Source: Pseudobacteriovorax sp.
Lineage (GTDB): Bacteria > Bdellovibrionota_B > Oligoflexia > Oligoflexales > Oligoflexaceae
DNA length: 64,000 bases
Reading direction: 5' to 3'
Assembly: GCA_013215145.1 (NCBI GenBank)
Contig: JABSRP010000019.1
Location: forward strand, 62,001-126,000
Of this stretch, positions 25,273 to 33,564 are shown one piece after another. A program made the translations under genes and the position numbers. The notes beneath the pieces are model-generated. The model was given only the letters and a program-made list of their open reading frames with translations. It did not search any database and had not been told where the DNA came from. Within the stretch, counting starts at the first letter, position 1. Every line of letters starts with the position of its first letter.

Positions 25273-25579
25273 ACTCTTAATTCCCTTGATCTTAGCGCCA
25301 TATTTAGTCTCTTGCGACCCAGATAGGCACAAAAAATGTGAATGGTACCTAGTCCCTGAGCCAGATCATCGTGAGTTGGTGGAAGACGGCTGGGTTAGTT
25401 TATGTGCCAGAAATTACACGACTAATAAACAACGGTGCTTCCTTCAGGCCAAGTTCGATTTCGCCAAAGAGATGTATGGAAAACCCATCACTTTTGATTC
25501 GTTAAAAATGGACAAAAGCTATCCCCGAAAAATATCGGCCGCAAAGGTATGCACGCCGGAAGGCTCATTACCTCAATAA
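25262..25579 (+). CDS. Small putative lipoprotein after motB
   Basis: A 105-residue protein with a lipoprotein signal peptide (LIPLILAPYLVSC, lipobox LVSC). The mature part has four Cys residues (CEWYLV, SLCARN, QRCFLQ, KVCTPE) and no family that I recognise. It overlaps the motB stop by 11 bases, so it is translated from the motB transcript and might act at the outer membrane or stator, but that is guilt by association. ATG at 25262 and 25265 are both possible starts. Confidence 0.65.
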   Translation: MMNRLLIPLILAPYLVSCDPDRHKKCEWYLVPEPDHRELVEDGWVSLCARNYTTNKQRCFLQAKFDFAKEMYGKPITFDSLKMDKSYPRKISAAKVCTPEGSLPQ

Positions 25580-25762
25580 AATCAATGGTTTCAACTCTAT
25601 TTTATTCTGCTGATTCAGTAACTAGATGATATAGAGAGGGAAACTATCTCAATATTTCTTTGATTTTTTTTGCAATTTTTTACTTCTTAATGCGTCAAAT
25701 CATCATTCCTGGCGGTTGTTGACCCAAGGGACCATAAATATTTGTAACTTAAGGAATAAATT

Positions 25763-26197
25763 ATGAAACGGATCATTTTAGCTGTATTGACTGTCGCTCT
25801 TACGGGAATCACCGCGCCTGCCTTTGGAGGCCCGAAAGCCTGTGACTCTTTGGGTGGAACTATCGTTTTCAAGGATACGCTCTATGGTATAGGAATTGGT
25901 GGACTTATTGGCGGTCTTGGTGTGGCCGCTTCAGGTGGAGATTCCGATAACGCTGGTCAAATCGTAGCTGGTGGAGCCCTACTTGGAGCACTTTTTGGTG
26001 TAGGCTTTGGTGCTTACGAGGTTTCCAGCCGCGAATGTGGCGAGCCTAAGCCAGATTTCTATCAAAAAAATGAGCATCACTATAAGAGTGGGGCTTACTT
26101 ACGAGAAGGCTTAACGCCAACAACCCTTGATCTAAATGGTAAGCCTTATCAAAGCCCGGAAGCCCTTCCCACAATTAGCTTTACTTGGGCGCTGTAA
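25763..26197 (+). CDS. Exported glycine-zipper protein
   Basis: A 144-residue protein with a signal peptide ending around APAFG. Residues about 40-90 form a Gly-rich hydrophobic hairpin (GIGIGGLIGGLGVAASGG and IVAGGALLGALFGVGFGAYE), typical of glycine-zipper envelope proteins. Two Cys residues (KACDS, SRECGE) flank this segment and may form a disulfide. AAGGA precedes the ATG. A clear terminator follows. No function assigned. Confidence 0.7.
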   Translation: MKRIILAVLTVALTGITAPAFGGPKACDSLGGTIVFKDTLYGIGIGGLIGGLGVAASGGDSDNAGQIVAGGALLGALFGVGFGAYEVSSRECGEPKPDFYQKNEHHYKSGAYLREGLTPTTLDLNGKPYQSPEALPTISFTWAL

Positions 26198-26207
26198 TTC
26201 ACAAGAG

Positions 26208-26233
26208 AGCCCTTACTAATGAGGGCTTTTTTT
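26208..26233 (+). terminator. Intrinsic terminator after glycine-zipper gene
   Basis: AGCCCT (26208-26213) pairs with AGGGCT (26222-26227), followed by a T-run. Confidence 0.85.
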
Positions 26234-26240
26234 CTCTAGT

Positions 26241-26371
26241 TATGACTCCTAAGGTTTTCTCTGTCACATCGTTAAAACATTGCGCCTCACCGGTGCTCTG
26301 GTGATTGTTGAAGATCTTCCTACGGCTTCATAAGATTTAACGATGTGACAGAGAAACTCTTAGGAGCCATA
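26241..26371. repeat. 36-bp terminal inverted repeat element, ~131 bp, MITE-like
   Basis: The left arm (26241-26276) and right arm (26336-26371) are near-perfect reverse complements: the outer part of the left arm is ATGACTCCTAAGG and of the right, read inward, ATGGCTCCTAAGA; the inner 21 bases (TTTCTCTGTCACATCGTTAAA on one strand) match throughout. Three mismatches in 36. The 59-base centre contains CACCGGTG and the palindrome GAAGATCTTC. No coding sequence fits inside and no target duplication is obvious. It could be a non-autonomous transposable element, or a large cruciform or terminator structure. Confidence 0.6.
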
Positions 26372-26512
26372 GCGTGAGACCGATAATAGTCGAATAAAAA
26401 CCAGGTGACGACTTTAGTACATCAAGTACTTTCTTCAAACCCAAAGGACAGACTAAGCGACTCGAATAATTTTGAGTGTGTGATGCAGGCAAATGCATTT
26501 AAAGAATTTAGA

Positions 26513-27121
26513 TTATTTGGAATCTGGCTTACTCACAGAGCCGAGCTCCCCAAACCAGCCCGCACCTAGGCGACACAGTGGGTCAATCCCCTTTGGATCA
26601 ATGACAGTGCGACCTTTTGGATCTTGACTCGCGACCTTGTCTGCAACCCATAAAGAAGAGACTTCAAGAAACAGCAAAGACTGTTTGTTAATCAGCTTCT
26701 CTTCGTAAAGACTACAAGCAAATGCAACCGACACACCTTCAACGATGGGAAACTCGAGTCCCTCAACAGATTTAAGATTGAGTCCAGCATGCTCTACTTC
26801 TGATACTCCGTGAGCTAGAGGGTCCGCTGTGGTTTGAACTTTATTGATCATATCAGACGATGCGATCATCACCGAGGCGCGACCGTTGGCTCTTAAGTTT
26901 CGCGTTGTATCCTTGATATCCCCATCGGCGGCTTTAGTGCCGCAGGAAATCATAAGTAGCGGCGGTTCGCTAGAGATAGCAGTAAAGTAGGAAAAAGGTG
27001 CAAGATTCCATGACTTATCTTGAGAAGACGTGAGTACCCAAGCTATCGGCCTAGGAATCAGAGACTGCGTCATAAGATGGTAACGTTGGCTACCAGAAAA
27101 ATCTTTCATGTCGAAAATCAT
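26513..27121 (-). CDS. Flavin reductase-like domain protein
   Basis: A 202-residue FMN-binding split-barrel protein. It has LIPRPIAWVLTSSQDKSWNL, the typical opening of the flavin reductase family (RPIAWV), then APFSYFTAISSEPPLLMIS and KDTTRNLRANG, which form the flavin pocket. Members reduce flavin or act as flavin-dependent oxidoreductases. Third and last gene of a minus-strand run with the AGCS symporter (69-base gap). The start at 27121 has GGAG 10 bases upstream; an ATG four codons later is possible. Confidence 0.83.
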   Translation of the reverse strand: MIFDMKDFSGSQRYHLMTQSLIPRPIAWVLTSSQDKSWNLAPFSYFTAISSEPPLLMISCGTKAADGDIKDTTRNLRANGRASVMIASSDMINKVQTTADPLAHGVSEVEHAGLNLKSVEGLEFPIVEGVSVAFACSLYEEKLINKQSLLFLEVSSLWVADKVASQDPKGRTVIDPKGIDPLCRLGAGWFGELGSVSKPDSK

Positions 27122-27190
27122 TGTCTTTATGCTCCAAAGTCTACCGAGTCAGCTGGGTATCTACTATCTACTCCCGCTTTCCACATCCAC

Positions 27191-28666
27191 TTAAGTTTGT
27201 TGCAGCGCTCGACGATTGGCTGCAATCCTCTCTTGATTTGCCGGGGTATCCCAGACACTGTCTTCGGGGATGACAAACTTTTTCGTGTCAAACACAGGCT
27301 CGACACCTGCTCGCTTTTGCTCTTCATAATCCTCCAAGACTTTGATGGCAGGACGTCTCAAGAAGACGAGCGCTACTAGGTTGAGCCATGCCATCAATCC
27401 GACACCCAAGTCTCCAAGTGCCCAGGCCACTGAAGCGGTCTTTACAGAGCCATAAAAGACAGAGACGAGAAGCATGACACGTAGCACGTTGATCATGATT
27501 TTACTGTCGACCTTTCGTGTTAAGTAGGCGACGTTGGTCTCGGCAATGTAATAGTAAGCCATGAGTGTAGTAAATGCGAAGAATAGTAATGAGGTAGCGA
27601 CAAACGGGCTACCAAATCCGGCGTAAGCGGAATCCACGGCTTTTTGCGTAAAAATAGGTCCAACTTCAACGGCGCCTAAGTTATTGACGACGGCAGCACC
27701 TTCAGGACCAATCACATTGTACATACCCGTGGACAGAATCATAAAGGCCGTGGCACTACAGACAAATAACGTATCGATGTATACAGAAAAGGCTTGAACC
27801 AAGCCCTGTTTTGCTGGATGGGAAACCGCAGCAGCAGCAGCAGCATGTGGCCCCGTACCTTGACCAGCTTCGTTTGAATAAATACCCCGTTTGACACCCC
27901 AGCTGATGGCCATACCCAACATTCCGCCAAAGGTTGAATCGATGGCAAAGGCGCTCGACATGATCAATGTCCAAACTTCAGGAATTTTGTCAAAATTTAT
28001 CCAGATAATGGAAAGGGCAACAAGGATATAGGCCACTGCCATAAAGGGAACCGCAAACTCAGCGACCAAGGTGATACGCTTTACGCCACCAAAGATGATG
28101 AGGCCAAGTATGGCAACAAGGAATGTGGCTGTGTATACAGGGGGAATGTCAAATGCTTGAGTAAAGCCAGCGGCAATACTGTTGGCCTGAACACCTGGTA
28201 AAAGGAAGCCGGCAGCAATGATGGTAGCCACAGCAAACACTGCGGCGTAGGTCTTCCAACCAAGGGCGCGTTCGATAAAGTAAGCGGGCCCACCGCGGAA
28301 CTCGCCGTCTTGTTCCACCTTATACATCTGAGCCAGGGCAGATTCCGCAAAAGCTGTGCCTGCGCCAAGAAAGGCTATGATCCACATCCAGAATACTGCG
28401 CCAGGACCACCAAAAGCGATAGCGGATGCGACGCCCGCAATGTTTCCCGTACCGACACGACCGGAGATCGAAAGGGCTAGGGCTTGAAAGGAAGAAACTC
28501 CCTTTTTTGACGAGGATGAATCCAATAGCAATCCGATCATATGAAACAGGTGTCTCACCTGTAGGAAGCGGGTGGTTATACTAAAGTAAACCCCCATGGC
28601 AAGACAGAAGCCGATGAGACCCCAGCTCCAGATCCAAGAATTTAGCCAATCAACCGCTGCTTGCAT
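27191..28666 (-). CDS. Sodium:alanine/glycine symporter, AGCS family
   Basis: A 491-residue inner-membrane amino-acid carrier with about 11 hydrophobic segments. Family phrases: RVGTGNIAGVASAIAFGGPG (the classic AGCS signature near the N-terminus), FWMWIIAFLGAGTAFAESAL and SNEAGQGTGPHAAAAAAVSH in the middle. It imports alanine or glycine with Na+. The start at 28666 follows a GGGGG ribosome site; a longer reading to 28732 lacks one. Lies between the NAD(P)-binding gene (77-base gap) and the flavin reductase gene. Confidence 0.92.
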   Translation of the reverse strand: MQAAVDWLNSWIWSWGLIGFCLAMGVYFSITTRFLQVRHLFHMIGLLLDSSSSKKGVSSFQALALSISGRVGTGNIAGVASAIAFGGPGAVFWMWIIAFLGAGTAFAESALAQMYKVEQDGEFRGGPAYFIERALGWKTYAAVFAVATIIAAGFLLPGVQANSIAAGFTQAFDIPPVYTATFLVAILGLIIFGGVKRITLVAEFAVPFMAVAYILVALSIIWINFDKIPEVWTLIMSSAFAIDSTFGGMLGMAISWGVKRGIYSNEAGQGTGPHAAAAAAVSHPAKQGLVQAFSVYIDTLFVCSATAFMILSTGMYNVIGPEGAAVVNNLGAVEVGPIFTQKAVDSAYAGFGSPFVATSLLFFAFTTLMAYYYIAETNVAYLTRKVDSKIMINVLRVMLLVSVFYGSVKTASVAWALGDLGVGLMAWLNLVALVFLRRPAIKVLEDYEEQKRAGVEPVFDTKKFVIPEDSVWDTPANQERIAANRRALQQT

Positions 28667-28743
28667 ATCGCCCCCAATGATTTGTTCGGTAAAGAGATAC
28701 ATCGAATTACTACAAGGGGAGCAGATTGACAAGGAGAGATCTT

Positions 28744-29397
28744 CTAAGCTCTGGCAATGATTTGAATATCTCGCGACCTATAGGTGTGAGTGCCTGGCTT
28801 TTCGTCCCATGCCACTTCGATCATGGCTTTAGCGACGGCAAAACCATCGATAGAGCGGATGGATAGTGGCAGCCAGGACATCAATGGTTTGGCCAACGAC
28901 TCGCCTAGGCGGAAATGGTCTCTTTGGCCGGTTAATAGTGAGGGCTGAAGGATACTGGCCGATGGTAGGCTGAGATCTTGGATAGCTAGCTCCGCCTCTC
29001 CTTTAGTTCTACTGTAAAAACTCATGGCTTTAGCGTTAGCCCCCAAGGCGCTAACAAAGGATGTATGCTTGGCTCCGATAGCATGGCAAAGCCTTGCGAA
29101 GCTTAGGACATAGTCATAGTCAACAGTGCGAAAGGCCGATTTGCTACCAGCTGCCTTCATCGTCGTGCCTAGGCAGCAAAAGCCATAGGTATCAAGATCC
29201 GACCTAAGATCACCGGCGAGGTCTTCTAGGTTGGCAAAATCTTTCAAGACAATGTTTCTTAGGCCTTTACCGTCGATTTTGATGGGCTTCCGCGTGATGG
29301 CGATCGTTTCTACTAGGTCGTTTCGCTCTAATAGTAATTGACATAAATTGCGACCGATGAGACCTGTCGCCCCAACCACAACGGCTACCTTGTCCAT
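28744..29397 (-). CDS. NAD(P)-binding Rossmann protein (YbjT/HTATIP2-like)
   Basis: A 217-residue atypical short-chain dehydrogenase. The dinucleotide motif is VVVGATGLIGRNL near the N-terminus; FCCLGTTMKAAGSK is the phrase typical of the HTATIP2/TIP30-like oxidoreductase group, and FYSRTKGEAE holds the YXXXK-like catalytic pair in degenerate form (Y-S-R-T-K). Substrate unknown. The start at 29397 follows AAGGAG. First of a minus-strand run with the AGCS symporter and flavin reductase genes. Confidence 0.82.
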   Translation of the reverse strand: MDKVAVVVGATGLIGRNLCQLLLERNDLVETIAITRKPIKIDGKGLRNIVLKDFANLEDLAGDLRSDLDTYGFCCLGTTMKAAGSKSAFRTVDYDYVLSFARLCHAIGAKHTSFVSALGANAKAMSFYSRTKGEAELAIQDLSLPSASILQPSLLTGQRDHFRLGESLAKPLMSWLPLSIRSIDGFAVAKAMIEVAWDEKPGTHTYRSRDIQIIARA

Positions 29398-29504
29398 AGT
29401 AATTCTCCTTGCCAAACAGATCCAACTGCCTATATTAATTGTAATAGGTAATAAGCAAATATAATCAAATTTAGCCGAATTGGCGAGTCAGAGCGCGGGC
29501 GAAA

Positions 29505-29533
29505 AAAAAGCTCCGCCAAAGACAGAGCTTTTT
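29505..29533 (-). terminator. Orphan bidirectional terminator
   Basis: AAAAAGCTC (29505-29513) and GAGCTTTTT (29525-29533) form a perfect 9-bp stem. On the minus strand it is followed by T8, ideal for intrinsic termination. No annotated gene ends here: the nearest minus-strand gene starts downstream at 29397, so the terminated transcript would be a leader or small RNA. Confidence 0.7.
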
Positions 29534-29639
29534 ATGAAGAGTTCAGAAACAGGGAAAGTAAATATATGCTCACTTTCACCTAAGGGAAGCCGAGGCTTCC
29601 GGACACTAGGTATACCATTGACACTCTATTCTTTCATAG

Positions 29640-29655
29640 AACTGGCTAGCCAGTT
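29640..29655. promoter_or_regulatory. Perfect 16-bp palindrome, possible operator
   Basis: AACTGGCTAGCCAGTT is a perfect dyad in the intergenic region, about 155 bases upstream of the FecR-barrel gene. Such sites often bind dimeric regulators; the binder is unknown. Confidence 0.35.
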
Positions 29656-29810
29656 AATACAATAAATTTCTGTTATACGAATCTAGGGAGTTTTCACAGA
29701 ATGGCATGCTGGCAAAAATGAGGTATTAGCTAAGTTGTATCGATAAATTACAGTTGTCTCAAGGTGCCGAACTCCCAGAATGAAGATTTTGTTTGCTGGT
29801 GAGACTATGC

Positions 29811-31373
29811 ATGGATGGTCCTATCATGGAGCGAAGCTCAAATTTGTTGAATTATAAACTCTCATTCACGCTATTTTTTAGTTTTTTTACGGAACTGTCC
29901 TGGCAATCACACGCATCTGAAGGCCAAGTGACAGTACTCGATATCCGTGGAACACCAAAGATCCTACGTTATCCCGTTGAGAGACCAAACGAGGCTTACA
30001 TTGCCGAGGCCAAAAAGAAAAACGCCGAACTACAGGAACTTCTTGGCAATACGTGGCAGGCATCGTCTCTACAGGTGGAAGAGACATTTGATGTGGGAGA
30101 GGTGATTGCAACGAAGGCAAACGAATCTGTTTTGATGTCATGGTCGAAAAGCGAGCGTATCATAATCGGAGAGAATAGCGTTTTGCGACGGTACCGTCAC
30201 CCCAAACACATTCAAGGCCAGGACTCAAACTTAGGGGGGCATTATGCTTGGTATCTTGAGTATGGTGCCGTTCGTATTTGGTCCCAAACGGAAAATCCAT
30301 CCTCAGAGGTCTCGCGTATTAGGATGCCTCGTCTTGTGATAGACGCAACATCTGCCGACACTTGGCTGGTAAGACGCAAGAAGAAAATCACGGTCTTGCA
30401 GATAGATGGTCAATCAAAGCTGAGTCAACTGAGTCAGCAAGAATCTGATCGATTTAAGAACGAGATTCAGATAGTTGTTGAATCAGACGCATCTAAGGAA
30501 CATAGTCAGGTCAATACTTTGATCGAGTCGGAACCGATGGTTCTTTCTTCAGGACAAAAAATTCTATGGCGTGAGCCTCTTTCAGAAAGTGAGATGAAGA
30601 CTCTAGGTAAAACGTTATCGGGACCTGAGTTGGATCAGTTAAAACGTAAGACCCAGCAATTTGTACTCTCAGACACCGAGTCTCAAGATTTAGTTCAGGT
30701 CAATCAATTAGGGCAGATGTATCAATTACCTTTGCTTGCAGCTCCATCGGTAAAACCGGATCAGACTCAGCCGGTAGAAACTACCAAACTAATCCAATTG
30801 CTTGGTGGTTATGGCGAAACGTCTCGGCTACATACTCTCCAATTAGGAGTACATTATCGAGACTATGATATATCAACAGATATTTTAACGGGAAAGTTTC
30901 AACGCTTAGGTTTTGAGTTAAGCTTGTGGCATCGCCCTTATCCATGGCTTTACGTGTCTGCTGGGATATCCTTTGGTTCGTGGTTATCTCCAGATTTGAC
31001 CGATGAAAACGGATCCTCTAGCGCTAGTTTTGTGATTGAAGATTTCATAGTCTATGTCTTTGGGATGGGAGTGCGCTATGAATTTGCTGGGGTGTTTGAA
31101 GCTTTTGCGGGCGTTGTGTTTACATCTGCCTCCGAGGCCGTCGTAACGTTTCCGTTATTTGCCGAAGAGAACTTCGTTTATCTCATAGAATTTGCCCAGA
31201 CCTTTGATTGGCAACTTGGTTTGAGGTACTATCATTCTGATGACTGGGAAGGGTATGCAGCTATAAACCTGAGTCAAATCCCTGCTGCTGTCAGTGGATT
31301 GAACGAGGGAGGTCGCATCGATACTATTGCGCCATCCACACGGATGACGCTAGGTATTGCGCGCAAAATTTAA
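29811..31373 (+). CDS. FecR-like domain fused to outer-membrane barrel
   Basis: A ~520-residue exported protein. After a hydrophobic signal-like stretch (LSFTLFFSFFTELSW), residues about 45-190 resemble the FecR domain (TFDVGEVIATKANESVLMSWSK, GENSVLRRY, GAVRIWSQ). A low-complexity, Gln/Ser/Glu-rich linker follows. The last ~190 residues alternate aromatic/hydrophobic strands (LGVHYRDYDI, FELSLWHRPYPWLYVSAGI, VFGMGVRYEF, WQLGLRYYHS) ending TLGIARKI, a beta-barrel pattern. ATG 29811 is chosen because GGTGAG lies 7 bases before it; TTG 29793 and ATG 29826 are alternatives. Role unknown. Confidence 0.65.
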   Translation: MDGPIMERSSNLLNYKLSFTLFFSFFTELSWQSHASEGQVTVLDIRGTPKILRYPVERPNEAYIAEAKKKNAELQELLGNTWQASSLQVEETFDVGEVIATKANESVLMSWSKSERIIIGENSVLRRYRHPKHIQGQDSNLGGHYAWYLEYGAVRIWSQTENPSSEVSRIRMPRLVIDATSADTWLVRRKKKITVLQIDGQSKLSQLSQQESDRFKNEIQIVVESDASKEHSQVNTLIESEPMVLSSGQKILWREPLSESEMKTLGKTLSGPELDQLKRKTQQFVLSDTESQDLVQVNQLGQMYQLPLLAAPSVKPDQTQPVETTKLIQLLGGYGETSRLHTLQLGVHYRDYDISTDILTGKFQRLGFELSLWHRPYPWLYVSAGISFGSWLSPDLTDENGSSSASFVIEDFIVYVFGMGVRYEFAGVFEAFAGVVFTSASEAVVTFPLFAEENFVYLIEFAQTFDWQLGLRYYHSDDWEGYAAINLSQIPAAVSGLNEGGRIDTIAPSTRMTLGIARKI

Positions 31374-31392
31374 AAAAGACGAAAAGCCGGTA

Positions 31393-31420
31393 GGAAACCG
31401 TCCACACAAAGACGGTTCCT
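31393..31420. terminator. Hairpin between FecR-barrel gene and thrS
   Basis: AACCGTC (31396-31402) pairs with GACGGTT (31411-31417) with outer GGA/TCC extension, in the gap between convergent stop codons. T-rich on the plus side. Confidence 0.6.
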
Positions 31421-31422
31421 TC

Positions 31423-33333
31423 TTAGCTTCTTAGCTCGTCTCGCAGTGTTTTTGCAAAACTTTCTAAGCTCATAGCTTCCAATTGATCACCGTTTACCCG
31501 GCGGGGGCTCAGAGTTTTATTGGCTACTTCATCGTCGCCAAGTACAAGCATGTAAGGCACTTGTGTCATTTGAGCTTCGCGTATCTTAAAATTAAGCCGT
31601 TCGTTTCTGGCATCCAGCGTTACGCGATAGCCATCAGCAATGAGTCGTTGAGTCACATCCTTTGCATAGTCGGAATGGCGATCGCCAATAGGGATCACCT
31701 TGACCTGCTCTGGAGCGAGCCACAAAGGAAAGCGCCCGGCGTAGTTCTCGATCATGATGCCAAGGAAACGTTCGAAGCTTCCTAACACCGCTCTGTGTAT
31801 CATAACTGGCGTGTGCTTTTTATCGTCGCTACCAAGGTACTCTAATCCAAAGCGTTCAGGCATGGAAAAGTCTAACTGGACCGTGCCACATTGCCAACTC
31901 CTCCCCAGAGAATCGATCAAGTGACAATCAATTTTAGGTCCGTAGAATGCGCCGTCCCCTGGGTTAAGCACCCAATCTTTGCCTGAGTCCTTAAGCACAG
32001 CTTCAAGAGCATCTTCAGCGGCTTTCCATACTTCGTCGGTGCCGATGGATTTTTCGGGGCGCGTAGAAAGCTCCATGCGGAATTTTTCAAAGCCCATATG
32101 ACGGTAAACCTTATCGATTTGCCTTAGAACTCCTTGAATCTCTTCCCGAATTTGCTCCTTTGTGCAGAAGATGTGGGCATCGTCTTGAATAAAGGTCCGC
32201 ACGCGGAACAACCCGTGCGTGGCTCCGCTTGGTTCATGCCTATGAACGCGGCCAAACTCGGCAAATCTTAAGGGCAGTGATCGGTAACTGTGTCTTTCCG
32301 CTTTATAGATCAGGCAATGACCGGGGCAATTCATAGGTTTGATAGCTGCTTCTTTGTCATCCACATCTGTGAAGTACATATTCTCTTTGTAATTGTCATA
32401 ATGACCACTTCGATGCCAGAGATCGACGTTCATGACCAGAGGAGTTCCCACCTCTTCAAATCCGGCTTGTCGGTTACTCTGGCGCATGTACTCCTGAAGG
32501 TTATTATAGAGTTGCGTCCCTTTGGGATGAAAAAAAGCATTGGCTGGCGCTTCATCATGGAAGCTGAATAATCCGAGTTTTTTGCCAAGAACGCGATGGT
32601 CGCGTTTTTTCGCTTCTTCAATCCGGAACAGATGCTCATCGAGCTGCTCTTGGGTCGCCCAGGCTGTTCCGTAAATTCTTGTTAACTGATCACGGGTTTC
32701 ATCGCCGCGCCAATACGCTCCAGCAATATGGGTGAGCTTAAAGACCCCTAAATGCTTTGAGCTAGGCACGTGAGGACCGGCACAAAGATCAAACCAGTCA
32801 GCTCCTAAATCGTAGATGGATACGTCTTCTTGAGGGTCAAGCCCTTCGATCACTTCAACCTTAAAATGCTCGCCCATACCTTTGAAGGTGGTGATAGCCT
32901 CTTCTTTAGTGACAACCCTTCTGGAGAATGGATGGTTAGTCTTCAGAAGTTTACGCATCTCTTTTTCAATATTAGGTAGGTCTTTTTCACTTAAGGTAAC
33001 GTCCTTTGGAAACGAAAAATCGTAGTAAAATCCATCTTTAATCACAGGTCCAATCGTGACCTGAGTCCCCGGATATAGCCTTTGAACCGCAAAGGCAAGT
33101 AGGTGAGCTGTAGAATGGCGGATCACTTCGAGTGAAGTCTCGTCTGCGCTGGTCAAAATACTTAACTTAGTGTCTTCAACAAGAGGGGTGAGAAGGTCTT
33201 TCGTTCCTTTGTCGGTAGCCAAGGCTATGGCCTTTTTCGCAAGTTTAGGGCTAATTCCTTTAGCAATGTCCATCCCAGTGATTCCAGGTTCGAAGCTTTT
33301 CACACTATCGTCCGGAAACGTTACGTTAATCAT
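31423..33333 (-). CDS. thrS: Threonyl-tRNA synthetase
   Basis: A 636-residue class II synthetase charging tRNA-Thr. Domains in order: N-terminal TGS domain (about 1-62), the editing domain with the HXXXH motif RHSTAHLLAF near 72-76 and a later CAGPHV, then the catalytic core with the zinc ligand motif MNCPGHC near 335, class II motif 2 (LPLRFAEFGRVHRHEPSG), motif 3 near HRAVLGSFERFLG, and the C-terminal anticodon-binding domain (VKVIPIGDRHSDYA). Full length. AGAGGA precedes the ATG. An infC gene, a common neighbour, is not present. Confidence 0.97.
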   Translation of the reverse strand: MINVTFPDDSVKSFEPGITGMDIAKGISPKLAKKAIALATDKGTKDLLTPLVEDTKLSILTSADETSLEVIRHSTAHLLAFAVQRLYPGTQVTIGPVIKDGFYYDFSFPKDVTLSEKDLPNIEKEMRKLLKTNHPFSRRVVTKEEAITTFKGMGEHFKVEVIEGLDPQEDVSIYDLGADWFDLCAGPHVPSSKHLGVFKLTHIAGAYWRGDETRDQLTRIYGTAWATQEQLDEHLFRIEEAKKRDHRVLGKKLGLFSFHDEAPANAFFHPKGTQLYNNLQEYMRQSNRQAGFEEVGTPLVMNVDLWHRSGHYDNYKENMYFTDVDDKEAAIKPMNCPGHCLIYKAERHSYRSLPLRFAEFGRVHRHEPSGATHGLFRVRTFIQDDAHIFCTKEQIREEIQGVLRQIDKVYRHMGFEKFRMELSTRPEKSIGTDEVWKAAEDALEAVLKDSGKDWVLNPGDGAFYGPKIDCHLIDSLGRSWQCGTVQLDFSMPERFGLEYLGSDDKKHTPVMIHRAVLGSFERFLGIMIENYAGRFPLWLAPEQVKVIPIGDRHSDYAKDVTQRLIADGYRVTLDARNERLNFKIREAQMTQVPYMLVLGDDEVANKTLSPRRVNGDQLEAMSLESFAKTLRDELRS

Positions 33334-33564
33334 AGAATCCTCTTGTCACAAATTAAGCGGTTTTAACTACAACATGGCCCTTATGTCACCAGTCATGAGA
33401 AGCCCTTATAGATACCCCATTGGCATCATACCGTCCAGTGGAAGGGCTGGTGAAAAATGAAATTGACTCGCTTTCGTGTCTCTAATCCGCTAAGAATTGT
33501 AGCATGACTCCTGAACTTTATGCGTCATTTAAGAATAGGGCGGGTCTCACAGAAAGGCATAAAC

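Larger units (their letters stand above)
29500..29660 (-). ncRNA. Candidate small structured RNA (minus strand)
   Basis: Reading leftward from about 29655, the sequence has the hairpin GGAAGCC/GGCTTCC, then GAAAGT and ACTTTC arms around an A/T-rich loop, then the orphan U-tailed terminator. This layout fits a ~130-base small RNA, but I cannot place its promoter and no family is recognised. Confidence 0.3.
29398..29810. other. Divergent intergenic region with terminator and palindromes
   Basis: About 410 bases between the divergent NAD(P)-binding gene and the FecR-barrel gene. It contains a bidirectional hairpin at 29505-29533, GGAAGCC-GA-GGCTTCC at 29585-29600 and a perfect 16-bp palindrome at 29640-29655. 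No protein gene with a ribosome site is seen; a non-coding RNA is possible. Confidence 0.45.

Noticed and set aside
27756..27974. Alternating GCAGCA run in the AGCS gene as a possible repeat element
   Set aside because: It simply encodes the Ala-rich part of the conserved SNEAGQGTGPHAA motif.
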